Source of the DNA: Phosphoribacter sp035448065 | Lineage (GTDB): Bacteria > Actinomycetota > Actinomycetes > Actinomycetales > Dermatophilaceae | Assembly: GCA_035448065.1 (NCBI GenBank) | Contig: DAOTIG010000063.1 | Location: forward strand, 1 to 18,059 | Direction: 5' to 3' | DNA length: 18,059 nucleotides | Shown: one piece after another, positions 1-7,386 of the stretch | Position numbering within the stretch: position 1 is the first letter of the stretch | Layout: each line of letters begins with the position of its first letter | Notes under the pieces: generated by a model | Database searches by the model: none | Seen by the model: only the letters and a program-made list of their open reading frames with translations | Told to the model about the DNA's origin: nothing | Translations under genes and position numbers: made by a program

Positions 1-226
1 AATAGAGGCCCTCGCCCCAGCGGCCGTTCGCCTGCTGCTCGCCAAGCAGCCGGGCGCCCCAGCCTTCGCTCAGCGTGCGCCGGCGTTCTGCCTGCCAGTC
101 GGCCGCGGCGGCGTCGAGCAGGTCGCGCATGACCTGCCAGCGGATCGCTGGGTCGCCGTCGAGCAGCCATCGCGTCACGTCGGTCACGGTCGTCATGGCG
201 TTGAGGGTAGCCGGGCACACCGACAT
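1..226 (-). CDS. squalene-cyclase-like (alpha/alpha toroid) protein, 5' part only
   Basis: Only the N-terminal part of this protein is in the window; the gene runs off the left edge. The visible residues contain a WLLDGDPAIRWQ stretch followed by a QQANGRWGEG segment. The latter matches the Q-x-x-G-x-W repeat found in squalene cyclases, prenyltransferases and related alpha/alpha-toroid proteins. Many actinobacterial proteins with this start are annotated only as hypothetical or squalene-cyclase-like, so no reaction can be assigned. I chose the ATG at 226 because GAGGAAGG lies 8 nt upstream. An in-frame ATG at 196 begins closer to the conserved part but has no Shine-Dalgarno sequence. The gene starts 39 nt after the stop of the lipoprotein gene on the same strand, so the two may be co-transcribed. 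Confidence 0.6.
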   Translation of the reverse strand, partial: MSVCPATLNAMTTVTDVTRWLLDGDPAIRWQVMRDLLDAAAADWQAERRRTLSEGWGARLLGEQQANGRWGEGLY

Positions 227-265
227 GACATCGCCCTTCCTCAGGACGCCGGCGACGCGAGTTGC

Positions 266-2370
266 TCAGCCGGCCTTGACGTACGTCTTGTAGACCGGAC
301 CGGCCCCGTCCGGGGCGTTGTCGGCGACCTTGAACTTGAGGGTCGTTGGCCCGCAGACGTATTCGCCAGACGGCAGGAAGCCGGGGTCGGTACCAAAGTT
401 GGCGGTTCCGGTCGATCCGTTGATCCGGGTGAGGGTCTTGCGGATCTCGCCGGCCTGGTTCTGGGAGTAGAGCCCCTGGGCCTGTTCGAGGTAGGTCGCC
501 GTCGCGTTCCCTACGAACTTCGCCTCGGCATTGACCGCTGCCCGGCCCGTCGCCATCGTCCACACGTAGGTCGCGGTGACGTCGGCGCGGGCGGTTAGGT
601 CGCGCTCGATCGTCAGGCCAACGTGGCCGGTGATCGACACGGAGACGACGAAGGGCGTGAGCCGCTTGATGTTTGCGGCCTCTTGGGCCCGGTCCAGCTC
701 CCACGCACCCAGGTAGCACTTCGGCGCAGCGTCCTGGCACACCTCGTCCTCGGTCAGCGGGGCGCCGGACAGTCGGCTCGGGCCACCCCCCTTGCCGCCG
801 AAGCCGACGGTGACGCGCTCGCCCGACGGCACCTGCACGAAGGGCGCTCCACCGAAGGGCGGCCTCCCGTTCGGGCAGCTGCAGCGCTCACCGAGGCAGA
901 GGTTGGCCTTGCCGTTGGTGATGTCCTGATCCGTCGAACCGACGCGAAGGCGACCCGGCCCGTCGACAGTCACCACGGCATACGGGATGCCCGCACCGGG
1001 CACGAGCTGCACGACCCTGTTGCCCTTGCCCGGAGCCTGCACGCGCGCCGTCTCGAGGGCCAGCGCGGAGGGCGAGCGCCGATCGCCGGTGATGCCCGGG
1101 CCGGTCATGTCCCACGAGGAACTGCCGCCGAGTCGCGTTGTGGTGCTTGCCCATTCGCTCATCAGCCGGTCGTTGCCACCAGTGAGGCGTTGGTATGCCG
1201 CGTCAGCGGTGTCGTTGGTCGCCGGGAGCAGCTTGTGCCAGACATCGACCCCACGCTGGGCAAGGTATTCGTAGAAGCCGATGGCTGAGTAGCCGTCACT
1301 GCCGTCGAGCCGGTAGCCGTCCACGGTGGGGTCGGTCGAGCTCTCGGTTGTCCGGTTGCCGCTGAGGTAGACGCGCCACCAGCTGTCGACGTTCTCGGCC
1401 CCGGAGACCCCGCTGAGGGTGGCGCCGACCCAGGCTGCAGTGCCCTCCTTGACCCAGGCCGGCGGGCCCGAGGGGCCGGTGTAGTCCGCCGCCATGCCCC
1501 GACGGTTCTGGTAGACGAAGCAGTGGAACATCTCGTGTGCGATGACCTCGTGGGCGCTCGCCGGTGCCGCGCTGGCGATGCCGTGCCGCAGGTAGATCGT
1601 GCACGACATCTGGCTCATCGGCAGCTCGTCCTGCCACGCGAAGCGCTCCGACTGACTCATGGCCAGCGCCCAGGTCGACGCATCGTGCCCCTCGGCGGCG
1701 ATGGCGTCGTCGGCAGCGAAGACGAGCGTCACCCGGCCGCGGTAGCCGACCCCGGTGCGGGCCGCGATGTCGGACATCGACCGGCGGGCCAGAGCGCTCA
1801 GCTCCTCGCGGCTCAGGGTTGTCGCGCGAGACGCGCCGTGCCCGAGCGCGGGGGGTGCGGCTGGGCGGCGCACTGGAGCTGCTGAGAGTTGCGGGCTGTT
1901 TCGGCGTTGAGCGCCAGGGCGGGCGCCTCGGCCGACGCCGCCGAGGTGCGGGCACCCGGCGCGGACGTCGCCCCATCGATGACCACCGTGTCGCCCGTGG
2001 GCTTGAGCAGCGTGGTGATCGCGGCCTGCTGCTCGGGTGTGTAGTCCTTCCAGTGCGAGCCGACCTCCTCGGCGAGATCGGAGAGGCTGCGTGGGCCGCG
2101 CCCGCTGAACCTGATCGGGGTGACCCCGGGGATGGCGCCGAAGCCGCCGGCGAATGCCTGCAACCACTCCTGACCCGTGCGCTCGGTGCTCGCCCAGGTC
2201 AGGTATTCCGCGGGGCCCGATCGGGATGCCGAGGTGGCCGGTGCGGTGGTGCCACCCGAGCCGGTGGAGGTGGAGGTGCCGGGGCTTGCGGTGCAGCCGC
2301 CGGCCATGCCGACGACCAGTGCTGCCGCCGCAGCCACAGCGATACGCCGCAGTCGTCCGCGCAAGGCCAT
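266..2370 (-). pseudogene. secreted lipoprotein zinc metalloprotease (gluzincin-like), broken by one frameshift
   Basis: Two reading frames make up one protein. The first (2370 to about 1850) gives a positively charged start, a hydrophobic segment and a lipobox ending GMAGGC, then a Ser/Thr/Gly-rich linker and a helical region. It stops at 1813. The second continues to 266 and carries HEMFH (1523-1537), followed 30 residues later by the Glu of WVKEGTAAW. This HExxH...E arrangement is typical of gluzincins. A C-terminal beta-rich region begins YLGAWEL and is lipocalin-like. One added C in the C6 run (plus-strand G6 at 1850-1855) joins the frames. The product would be a membrane-anchored extracellular peptidase with unknown substrate. 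The start is uncertain: ATG 2370 directly abuts GGAG, while TTG 2364 has GGAG 6 nt upstream. The break could be a sequencing error, true decay or -1 slippage. Confidence 0.7.
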
Positions 2371-2380
2371 CTCCGGAGGA

Positions 2381-2405
2381 TGACAGCAGCGCTGGCTGGC
2401 TGTCA
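2381..2405 (-). promoter_or_regulatory. inverted repeat in the leader of the lipoprotein gene
   Basis: TGACAGC (2381-2387) and GCTGTCA (2399-2405) are perfect 7-bp inverted arms. The inner AGC/GCT can extend the stem to about 10 bp with one bulged G. The structure ends 10 nt before the lipoprotein start, next to its GGAG. It could be an operator or a leader hairpin that limits translation. It could also end transcripts coming from the AlbA_2 gene, but no T tract follows it. Confidence 0.35.
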
Positions 2406-2480
2406 CGGCATTGGCCACATTTGGGACGGCGATCGCCCTACCCCTCATGGCGCAGTGGCCATGGGCGGCGGGAGAGTCGG

Positions 2481-3902
2481 TCAGGTGATGGTCCAGGTTG
2501 CTCGAGGGTCCTTGGCCGATGCACCGGTCCACGTGACGTAGCCCGCGTCGCGAAGGAGTTGCAGGGCCTTCTTCACCGTGGGCCTGCTCAGGTCGCTGGC
2601 GGCCATGATCTCTCCCGTTCCCAGGGGCGTCGGCGCTGCGCGGAGAACCGCAAGGATGCGTTCGGAGCCCCGGGGCAGCTGTCGGCGGAGTGCCTCAGGC
2701 AGTGCTGCCGAGGCCAAGAGGGTCAAGCGAGTGGACTGAGCCGTCTGTTCGTAGACAGGGTCATTGAGACCGGCGATGCGCATCTCGTCGAAGATCCGAT
2801 GGATCCCTTCGCCGAGCTCACGACCGATGGTGAGGTCGGCGCAGACCCGAGCGATCCGGGGATTGCGTGCATACCGACGAATGTCCAGGGGCTTGGTCGG
2901 ATCGACGATGCCCGGGAAGCGGCCGGGGCTTTCGATCTCCACCCGGTTGGGGAAGATCTCGACCCGGATGTGGTCACCGGCCATGCTGTAGGAGCGGTGG
3001 ACGACCGCATTCACCAGGCCCTCCAACCACGCGTCGCGCGGGATGACAGGGACCAGCTCGAAGCGACCTGATGCGGTCAGCGCCCGCCGCGCGGGCACGC
3101 GGCTGTCGATGGCGGCTGCCGCGTGCTCGATGACGGAGGGGATCGGCCCTTCGATGCGCACGTCGGAGTCGCCGTCCAGCGAGAGGCGAGCTCCGGTCCC
3201 GCGCTCGTTCTCGCGGTAGCGCAGGACGCGGACATGGGCATGCGGCATACGGCTGCCCGGGTGCTCGGCAAAGAGCAGGTATGCCGCGACCGTGAGCTCC
3301 CCGTCGGCGCGCGTGAGGCTGCGGGCGTCCAGCAGTGAGCGGATGCTGCCGCGTGCTCCGATGGTCGACCGATAGTCCTCCAGCAGGGACTCGTTCAGCT
3401 CGGACAGGTCGGCGCCGGCGGGGGTGCCGTCGTAGGGGGCGTGACCGCGATCGAAGGTGAGCTCCTGACGCTGAGCGAAGAGCAGCTTGCGGGACTCGTC
3501 GCCGATCCGCAGGTAGCAGTCTCCGCTCTTGGTCTCGTGCACGGTGTCGCCGGGGTGCACGTCGATGACGAGCAGGGATGCGGATCGGCCTCGGGGGTCG
3601 ACGCAGGTGATGAGCTCAGAGCGGGCCCGGACCGGCGGGGTGGTGAAGTCCGCCGAAGTCTGCAGGAGGGCGTTGAGGCGGTCAGGGTTCTGCTGGACGT
3701 CCTCGACCTCACCGTCGTGCAGCCCCACCACGATGCGTCCACCCTCGGCGTTGGCCATCGCGATGAAGGTGATTGCGAGATCCTTCGGGGCGACTCGTGC
3801 GGACTTGCGCTCGAACCACTGGCTCTCGCGGAGGGCGAGCAGCGCTCCCGCGACCTCATGCGCCGGTGAGGCGAGCGCAGCATCGATCTCGTCGCGGGAC
3901 AT
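2481..3902 (-). CDS. AlbA_2 (Schlafen-type) domain transcriptional regulator with RecG-like C-terminal ATPase fold
   Basis: This is a 473-residue protein. Residues about 25-145 form an AlbA_2 domain (ESQWFERKSA, then NAEGGRIVVGLHDG). Residues about 280-360 resemble the HATPase_c_4 region of this family (GLVNAVVHRSY, then VEIFPNRVEIESPGRFP). Residues about 420-470 form a winged helix (LGTGEIMAASDLSRPTVKKA). Proteins with this architecture are usually annotated as ATP-binding or RNA-binding putative transcriptional regulators; their ligands are mostly unknown. The ATG at 3902 lies 6 nt after a -10 box, so the mRNA is probably leaderless. A perfect palindrome covers that promoter, which together with the winged helix points to autorepression. 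The region upstream holds only relics, so no partner gene is visible. Confidence 0.9.
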   Translation of the reverse strand: MSRDEIDAALASPAHEVAGALLALRESQWFERKSARVAPKDLAITFIAMANAEGGRIVVGLHDGEVEDVQQNPDRLNALLQTSADFTTPPVRARSELITCVDPRGRSASLLVIDVHPGDTVHETKSGDCYLRIGDESRKLLFAQRQELTFDRGHAPYDGTPAGADLSELNESLLEDYRSTIGARGSIRSLLDARSLTRADGELTVAAYLLFAEHPGSRMPHAHVRVLRYRENERGTGARLSLDGDSDVRIEGPIPSVIEHAAAAIDSRVPARRALTASGRFELVPVIPRDAWLEGLVNAVVHRSYSMAGDHIRVEIFPNRVEIESPGRFPGIVDPTKPLDIRRYARNPRIARVCADLTIGRELGEGIHRIFDEMRIAGLNDPVYEQTAQSTRLTLLASAALPEALRRQLPRGSERILAVLRAAPTPLGTGEIMAASDLSRPTVKKALQLLRDAGYVTWTGASAKDPRATWTIT

Positions 3903-3907
3903 GGTCC

Positions 3908-3928
3908 TACTCTAAATTTTTTAGAGTA
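3908..3928. promoter_or_regulatory. perfect 9-bp palindromic operator overlapping the AlbA_2 promoter
   Basis: TACTCTAAA (3908-3916) and TTTAGAGTA (3920-3928) are exact reverse complements separated by TTT. The palindrome covers the whole -10 box and most of the -35/-10 spacer. A bound dimer would therefore block RNA polymerase. The obvious candidate repressor is the adjacent winged-helix AlbA_2 protein itself, but that is inference. Confidence 0.65.
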
Positions 3929-3936
3929 TGTGTCAA
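3909..3936 (-). promoter_or_regulatory. sigma-70-like promoter of the AlbA_2 regulator gene
   Basis: Read on the minus strand, a perfect -35 box TTGACA (3931-3936) is followed after 16 nt by the -10 box TAGAGT (3909-3914). Six nt then lead to the ATG at 3902, so transcription should begin at or next to the start codon. No Shine-Dalgarno site is needed for a leaderless mRNA, and none convincing is present. The segment is strikingly AT-rich for this window. Confidence 0.7.
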
Positions 3937-4084
3937 GCGTGGCCCGAAGCGGGCGATTGGAGATGCGGCGGACTCTCGGCTTCGCTGGCACGCTCGATGC
4001 GTCCCTCGCCCGGTCATAGGCAGCCCGGGCGACCTCAAGCTGCGCGTTCCACTCCTGGGCGATCGTGCGTGCGTACTCACGGTT

Positions 4085-4225
4085 GAGCACGAGGGAGAAA
4101 GGCCGATCTCGACGATGGACGCCCAGATCGCTGCCATCGCCCGCAGTCGTGGAGCGGCGATCGCCACGAGGGACACCGCCGGTCTCCGCTGCTCGGGGCT
4201 CACCCTCGTCAACCCGTGGAGGTGA
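4085..4225 (+). pseudogene. 3' relic of a VapC/FitB-type PIN-domain toxin gene
   Basis: The last ~46 codons before the TGA at 4223-4225 read ERPISTMDAQIAAIARS, then GAAIATRDTAGL and LTLVNPWR. This is the C-terminal end of FitB-like PIN ribonuclease toxins, including the conserved D-A-x-I-A-A-I helix, the A-T-R-(N/D) strand and the terminal N-P-W. The N-terminal two thirds, with the first acidic residues of the active site, are missing, and no antitoxin gene is nearby. It is therefore a dead fragment of a toxin-antitoxin module. The rest of the gap between 3937 and 4291 holds no gene I can defend. Confidence 0.65.
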
Positions 4226-4272
4226 CGACGAGACATCGAGGCGTTGGCCGCCCACGTGCCCGATCACGGCGC

Positions 4273-4290
4273 CGGGGGTCACGATCCCCG
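4273..4290. terminator. weak GC hairpin between the PIN relic and the AhpD-like gene
   Basis: CGGGG (4273-4277) and CCCCG (4286-4290) can pair, with an 8-nt loop whose end bases can form a G-T wobble. The hairpin begins directly after the stop of the AhpD-like gene read on the minus strand. No T tract follows, so termination is only a possibility. Confidence 0.25.
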
Positions 4291-4291
4291 C

Positions 4292-4876
4292 TCAGAGAGC
4301 TGCGGCGGATCCACGAACGAAGGCGAGCAGCTCCGGATCCAAGTCGGCCACCAGCTCGGGATCGAGGCGCGCACCGAGCGCATCGAGGACCGTCGCGAAG
4401 AACAGGCGCACGCCGACGGCATACCCGATGTCTGCGATGTCAGAGTCGGCAAGGCCGAGCGAGCGAAGGCCGTCGATGTCGTGCTGGCTCACGGACGCGG
4501 GTGCGGTGGCGACTCGAGTCGCGAATCGGTAGACAGCGGCGTCCACGGCGGACAGACAGCTGCCGTCGGGGTGTCTGGCGAGTTCCCGAAGCGTCGGCTC
4601 CTCGTCACCGACGGTCATGAGCATCTTCGCGTGTGCGGCGGTGCAGTACGCCGACCCGCGCGCCCGGGCGGCAGCGATGGTGACCAGCTCGAATCGGCGC
4701 CGCTCCATGGTCGTTCGCACCGCCGACGCGAGTGCGATCCACGCGGTGGCAACGTCAGGGCTGGAGGCGAAGCAGCCGGTGTAGTCGGGCACGAAGCCCC
4801 AGTGAGCGCGCTGACTGTCGATGTATGCCGCGAAGGCGGCTTCGTTGCCCGGGGTCGGGTTGGTCGAGATGAACAC
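4292..4876 (-). CDS. carboxymuconolactone decarboxylase / AhpD-like (peroxidase-related) protein
   Basis: From the GTG at 4876 the protein has 194 residues. GGAGG lies 6 nt upstream, which fixes this start over longer readings. The order WGFVPDY, then RRFELVTIAAA, then AYCTAAHAK and DIADIGYAVGVRLFF follows the all-helical CMD/AhpD fold of the peroxidase-related enzyme group. Cys78 and His82 form the C-x3-H part of the AhpD active site. The first Cys of the usual C-x2-C-x3-H motif is replaced by Ser75, so a disulfide-reductase mechanism is doubtful. The gene follows the DsrE-like gene by 17 nt and is almost surely in one operon with it. A redox or thiol-related role is likely, but the substrate is unknown. 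Confidence 0.85.
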   Translation of the reverse strand: MFISTNPTPGNEAAFAAYIDSQRAHWGFVPDYTGCFASSPDVATAWIALASAVRTTMERRRFELVTIAAARARGSAYCTAAHAKMLMTVGDEEPTLRELARHPDGSCLSAVDAAVYRFATRVATAPASVSQHDIDGLRSLGLADSDIADIGYAVGVRLFFATVLDALGARLDPELVADLDPELLAFVRGSAAAL

Positions 4877-4893
4877 GACAGGCCTCCAGTGCC

Positions 4894-5256
4894 TCAGAAG
4901 CTGAAGGTGGTCGCAGGTTCGTCGCCGATCCACTCCCAGAGCTGGACCGAGCCGGCCTTGACTGCGTTAGCGAGCAGGTTGTTGCCGTCAATGCCCTTGG
5001 CGTCCAAGCAGATTCCACAGGCGATCATGGTTCCTCCAGCCGCGGCATACCGCTGCAAGAGGCCGTCGAGTGCAGGACACCCCTCGCACGCGACCGCACG
5101 CGCATGGCCAGGCACGGCAAGACGAACCGCCTCCTTGGTGAGGAACATGAGGGTCGGCCGGCCGGACTCGGCGGCACCGACGGCGACGAGGAGGGCCACC
5201 GTGACCTTCTCAGGGTCTTCGAGGCCGGTCGTCAGACTGATGGCTGCCTTGCTCAT
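4894..5256 (-). CDS. DsrE/DsrF-like sulfur-relay family protein
   Basis: The 120-residue cytosolic protein has the DsrE layout. A beta strand plus helix starts the protein (AAISLTTG, then EKVTVALLVAVGAAESG). FLTKEAVRLAVPG follows, and then two cysteine pairs at 57/60 (CEGC) and 80/83 (CGIC) around a Leu/Ala-rich helix. Members of this family carry or transfer persulfide sulfur, or are annotated as predicted peroxiredoxins. The two pairs fit thiol chemistry, although the exact partner is unknown. AGGAG lies 6 nt before the ATG at 5256. The AhpD-like gene follows 17 nt downstream. The hydrolase-LuxR fusion gene lies 124 nt upstream on the same strand and may control or be co-transcribed with the pair. 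Confidence 0.85.
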   Translation of the reverse strand: MSKAAISLTTGLEDPEKVTVALLVAVGAAESGRPTLMFLTKEAVRLAVPGHARAVACEGCPALDGLLQRYAAAGGTMIACGICLDAKGIDGNNLLANAVKAGSVQLWEWIGDEPATTFSF

Positions 5257-5380
5257 CGTGAACTCCTGCCCGCCGTCGCGGACCCCTCTGGCCCGTCATC
5301 ACGACGGTAGGCAGGCGCCTCCCGGGCCGACAGCGCGCCACTACTCAACCTGGAGCGCCGTGGGGGCGCCCGTGGGTCGG

Positions 5381-6478
5381 TCAGCGCGCAATGGGTGCGG
5401 ATGCGAGCACGTGCGCCACGGCACCCGCGCGCGCCGACGGTCCCGACAGCCCCAGCTTGGCGTAGATCCGTTGGAGGTGCCGCTCGACGGTCCGGACGCT
5501 CAAGAACAGGTCCGCGGCGACGGCCGCGTTGTCGCGACCTTGCGCGACCAGACGAAGAACATCCAGCTCACGCGAGGTCAACGGGGTCACCGCACGAGCG
5601 AGCCCACCCGACCCGGCTGCGTCCTCGGCCAGGAAGGCCGCCACCTCACGGACGAACACCGGCCAGGCTGGCTCGCTTTCGAGCAGGATGTGGTTGCGAC
5701 TGTCGAGAGGCACGAGCCGCGAGTCCTTGATGGCGGCGGCGAGCGCCCGTCCGTGCTCGAAGTCGTTCATCCGCTCATGCCGCGAGTGGATGACGAGGGT
5801 CGGCACGGTGAGGTGGGCGAGGACGCCGGTGGCGTCAGCCTTGCCCCGCTCCACTCGTGATGCGTATGCCGTCCTCGCGGACGCCGAGCGCTGGTGCAAC
5901 TCATCGAGCCACGCCATCTGCTCTTCGGCCGCGTCAGGGATCATCATCGAGGTGAACACCCGCCGGAAGAGCGGGTCCTTGCGGTCCCACCCGGCCCGGA
6001 TCATCGCCTGGAAGGCGTCCTCGAGGGCCCGGTCGTCGTCCGTCACGTGCTGCGACGGCGCGGCATAGGTGCTGGCGCAGACGAGCCTCGTCACGCGGTC
6101 CGGATGACGGTGGGTGTAGTGCAGCGCGACTGGCCCGCCTTGCGCCATGGCCATGATCGCGAACCGGTCGAGTCCGGCATGGTCGGCGACGGCCTCCAGG
6201 TCTTCGATGCGCCGCTCAAGGCTGAAGTCCGTTGCGTCCCGGTCCGACATGCCGTGACCGCGCTCGTCGAACCGCACGACGGTCGCCACCCGACCCAGCT
6301 CGACGAGATAGTGGCGCCAGACCGGACTCTGCCAGTCGTACTCCAGATGGCTGAGCCAGCACGCGTCGAGCAGGAGCGGCTGACCCGTGCCGTGCACGGC
6401 ATACGCGATCCGCGTCCCGTCCGCCGAACGGCAGAACCGCACCCGTTGGGACGCCTGGAGAGCAGCGGCGCTGCGCAT
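5381..6478 (-). CDS. alpha/beta-hydrolase-fold sensor fused to a LuxR-type helix-turn-helix regulator
   Basis: Residues about 15-285 of 365 form an alpha/beta-hydrolase fold (RIAYAVHGTGQPLLL, then VVRFDERGHGMSD). Residues 298-355 form a GerE/LuxR helix-turn-helix (LTSRELDVLRLVAQG, then LSVRTVERHLQRIYAKL). This is a known actinobacterial fusion class, annotated as alpha/beta fold hydrolase or LuxR regulator. The nucleophile elbow, usually G-x-S-x-G, reads AMAQG, so the serine is Ala112. The usual acid is Glu235, while His263 in SRNHILL is kept. The domain is therefore probably a ligand sensor, not an enzyme. The ATG at 6478 has no Shine-Dalgarno site but lies 6 nt after a TACACT box, suggesting a leaderless mRNA. 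Likely targets are the DsrE/AhpD-like pair downstream or its own promoter. Confidence 0.85.
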   Translation of the reverse strand: MRSAAALQASQRVRFCRSADGTRIAYAVHGTGQPLLLDACWLSHLEYDWQSPVWRHYLVELGRVATVVRFDERGHGMSDRDATDFSLERRIEDLEAVADHAGLDRFAIMAMAQGGPVALHYTHRHPDRVTRLVCASTYAAPSQHVTDDDRALEDAFQAMIRAGWDRKDPLFRRVFTSMMIPDAAEEQMAWLDELHQRSASARTAYASRVERGKADATGVLAHLTVPTLVIHSRHERMNDFEHGRALAAAIKDSRLVPLDSRNHILLESEPAWPVFVREVAAFLAEDAAGSGGLARAVTPLTSRELDVLRLVAQGRDNAAVAADLFLSVRTVERHLQRIYAKLGLSGPSARAGAVAHVLASAPIAR

Positions 6479-6484
6479 CTCGAC

Positions 6485-6490
6485 AGTGTA
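6485..6490 (-). promoter_or_regulatory. -10 box for a leaderless hydrolase-LuxR transcript
   Basis: On the minus strand TACACT (TAnnnT) ends 6 nt before the ATG at 6478. This is the same spacing as at the AlbA_2 and ATPase genes. I see no good -35 box at 16-18 nt. Confidence 0.4.
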
Positions 6491-6547
6491 GGAGCGTGCA
6501 CTCGTGGAAGTCTCCGAGAATCAGCAGCACCCGGCCCGACCGGTGTC

Positions 6548-7177
6548 CTACTCCGGGTGATTCCCGGTCGCGTCGCCCGCCAGAAAGGGCGTGGTCACCC
6601 CCTCGTATGCCAGATGGGCAACGAGCCCTTCCTGGGCGTGCCGGAGATTGTGACAGTGGTCCACCCAGATGCCTGGGTTGTCAGCCACGAACGCCAGTTG
6701 GTAGCTATCCCCCGCTTCCACGGTGAGGGAGTCCACCCACCACGGACTCCCGGTCGCCACGACCCCGTTGCGGCGCAGGACGACGGCGTGATGGCCGTGC
6801 AGATGCATGGGGTGGACCTCGCCACTGTTGTTGACGATCTGGAAAATGACGACGTCGCCCTCGCGGACCGTGTACATCGGCACATCGGGGTAGCTGCCCC
6901 CGTTGATCGTCCACCACATGCCGAGTCGACCGTCGAGCAGGCCCGGTCGCCGCCCGATGACGTAGTCGAACCGGCGGGTCGCCCGGGCGGGGTCGAAACC
7001 GATGGGCGCCGGACTCCCATAGGACAACAGGTCGAGCCCCGCGGTCGGCGGCGAGGCGATGCCCGCAGCGGCGGTCGACGCAGCGCCCAGGACGAGGGCA
7101 GCAGAGGGGACCCAAACCGTGACCGGCTGGCCGTCGGCCGGCATCAGCACCTCCAGATCGATCCGTCCGCCGAGTCC
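6548..7177 (-). pseudogene. multicopper oxidase, 5'-truncated (C-terminal cupredoxin domain only)
   Basis: The readable part starts near 7177 (GLGGRIDLEVLMPADG) and ends with the stop at 6548. It holds the last cupredoxin domain of a multicopper oxidase. HPMHLHGHH supplies ligands to the type 1, 2 and 3 coppers. WVDHCHNLRHAQEGLVAH supplies the H-C-H pair and the type 1 Cys/His, with Leu at the axial position. Family members are several hundred residues long and carry two further H-x-H motifs near the N-terminus. Both are missing here, so the trinuclear copper site cannot form. A TAG/TAA-type stop lies just upstream in the same frame (TAA near 7204), beyond which the sequence belongs to a LuxR relic on the other strand. 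A GTG at 7150 could start translation of about 200 residues, but function is unlikely. Confidence 0.75.
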
Positions 7178-7357
7178 GCTCTGACGACACGCGAATCTGA
7201 GTTAGCTGCGCTCATCGCCGAATGATTGAGCCCCTCGGCGATCGGCCAGCGCCTCACGTTGTCGGTGCGGACGGTGGAGAATCACGTGAGCAGCATCCTT
7301 GGCAAGTTGCTGCTCGGGTCGAGGACGGAGATCGCCCTCTGGTACACGCGTCACTGA
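7178..7357 (+). pseudogene. 3' relic of a LuxR/GerE-type regulator with an internal stop
   Basis: The plus strand reads LTTRESELAALIAE, then TGA (7223-7225), then without frame change LSPSAIGQRLTLSVRTVENH and VSSILGKLLLGSRTEIALW up to the TGA at 7355-7357. Together this is a complete LuxR C-terminal helix-turn-helix with one nonsense codon where the family usually has Gly (GGA to TGA would be one base). The sensor part of the protein is absent. The homology begins at about 7178, exactly where the multicopper oxidase relic ends on the other strand. It is unrelated in detail to the intact LuxR fusion at 5381-6478. Confidence 0.75.
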
Positions 7358-7386
7358 CGACGCTGCTCACCGATGCGGGCGCCTAC

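Noticed and set aside
2429..2438. GGCGATCGCC palindrome upstream of the lipoprotein gene
   Set aside because: Short GC palindromes of this kind are common in such DNA, and it has no promoter element next to it.
1564..3071. Overlapping plus-strand frames opposite the lipoprotein and AlbA_2 genes
   Set aside because: They have no recognisable domain and biased Arg/Gly/Ser composition; both minus-strand genes account for the sequence.
3992..4084. Minus-strand stretch NREYARTIAQEWNAQLEVAR, vaguely like the coiled region of large serine recombinases
   Set aside because: It is about 30 codons with no start or catalytic motif. It might be a relic abutting the PIN tail, but the similarity is too weak to annotate.
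5894..7225. Long plus-strand reading frame over the hydrolase-LuxR and oxidase genes
   Set aside because: Only its last ~16 codons (7178-7225) are meaningful, as the start of the LuxR relic. The rest is antisense to recognised genes.
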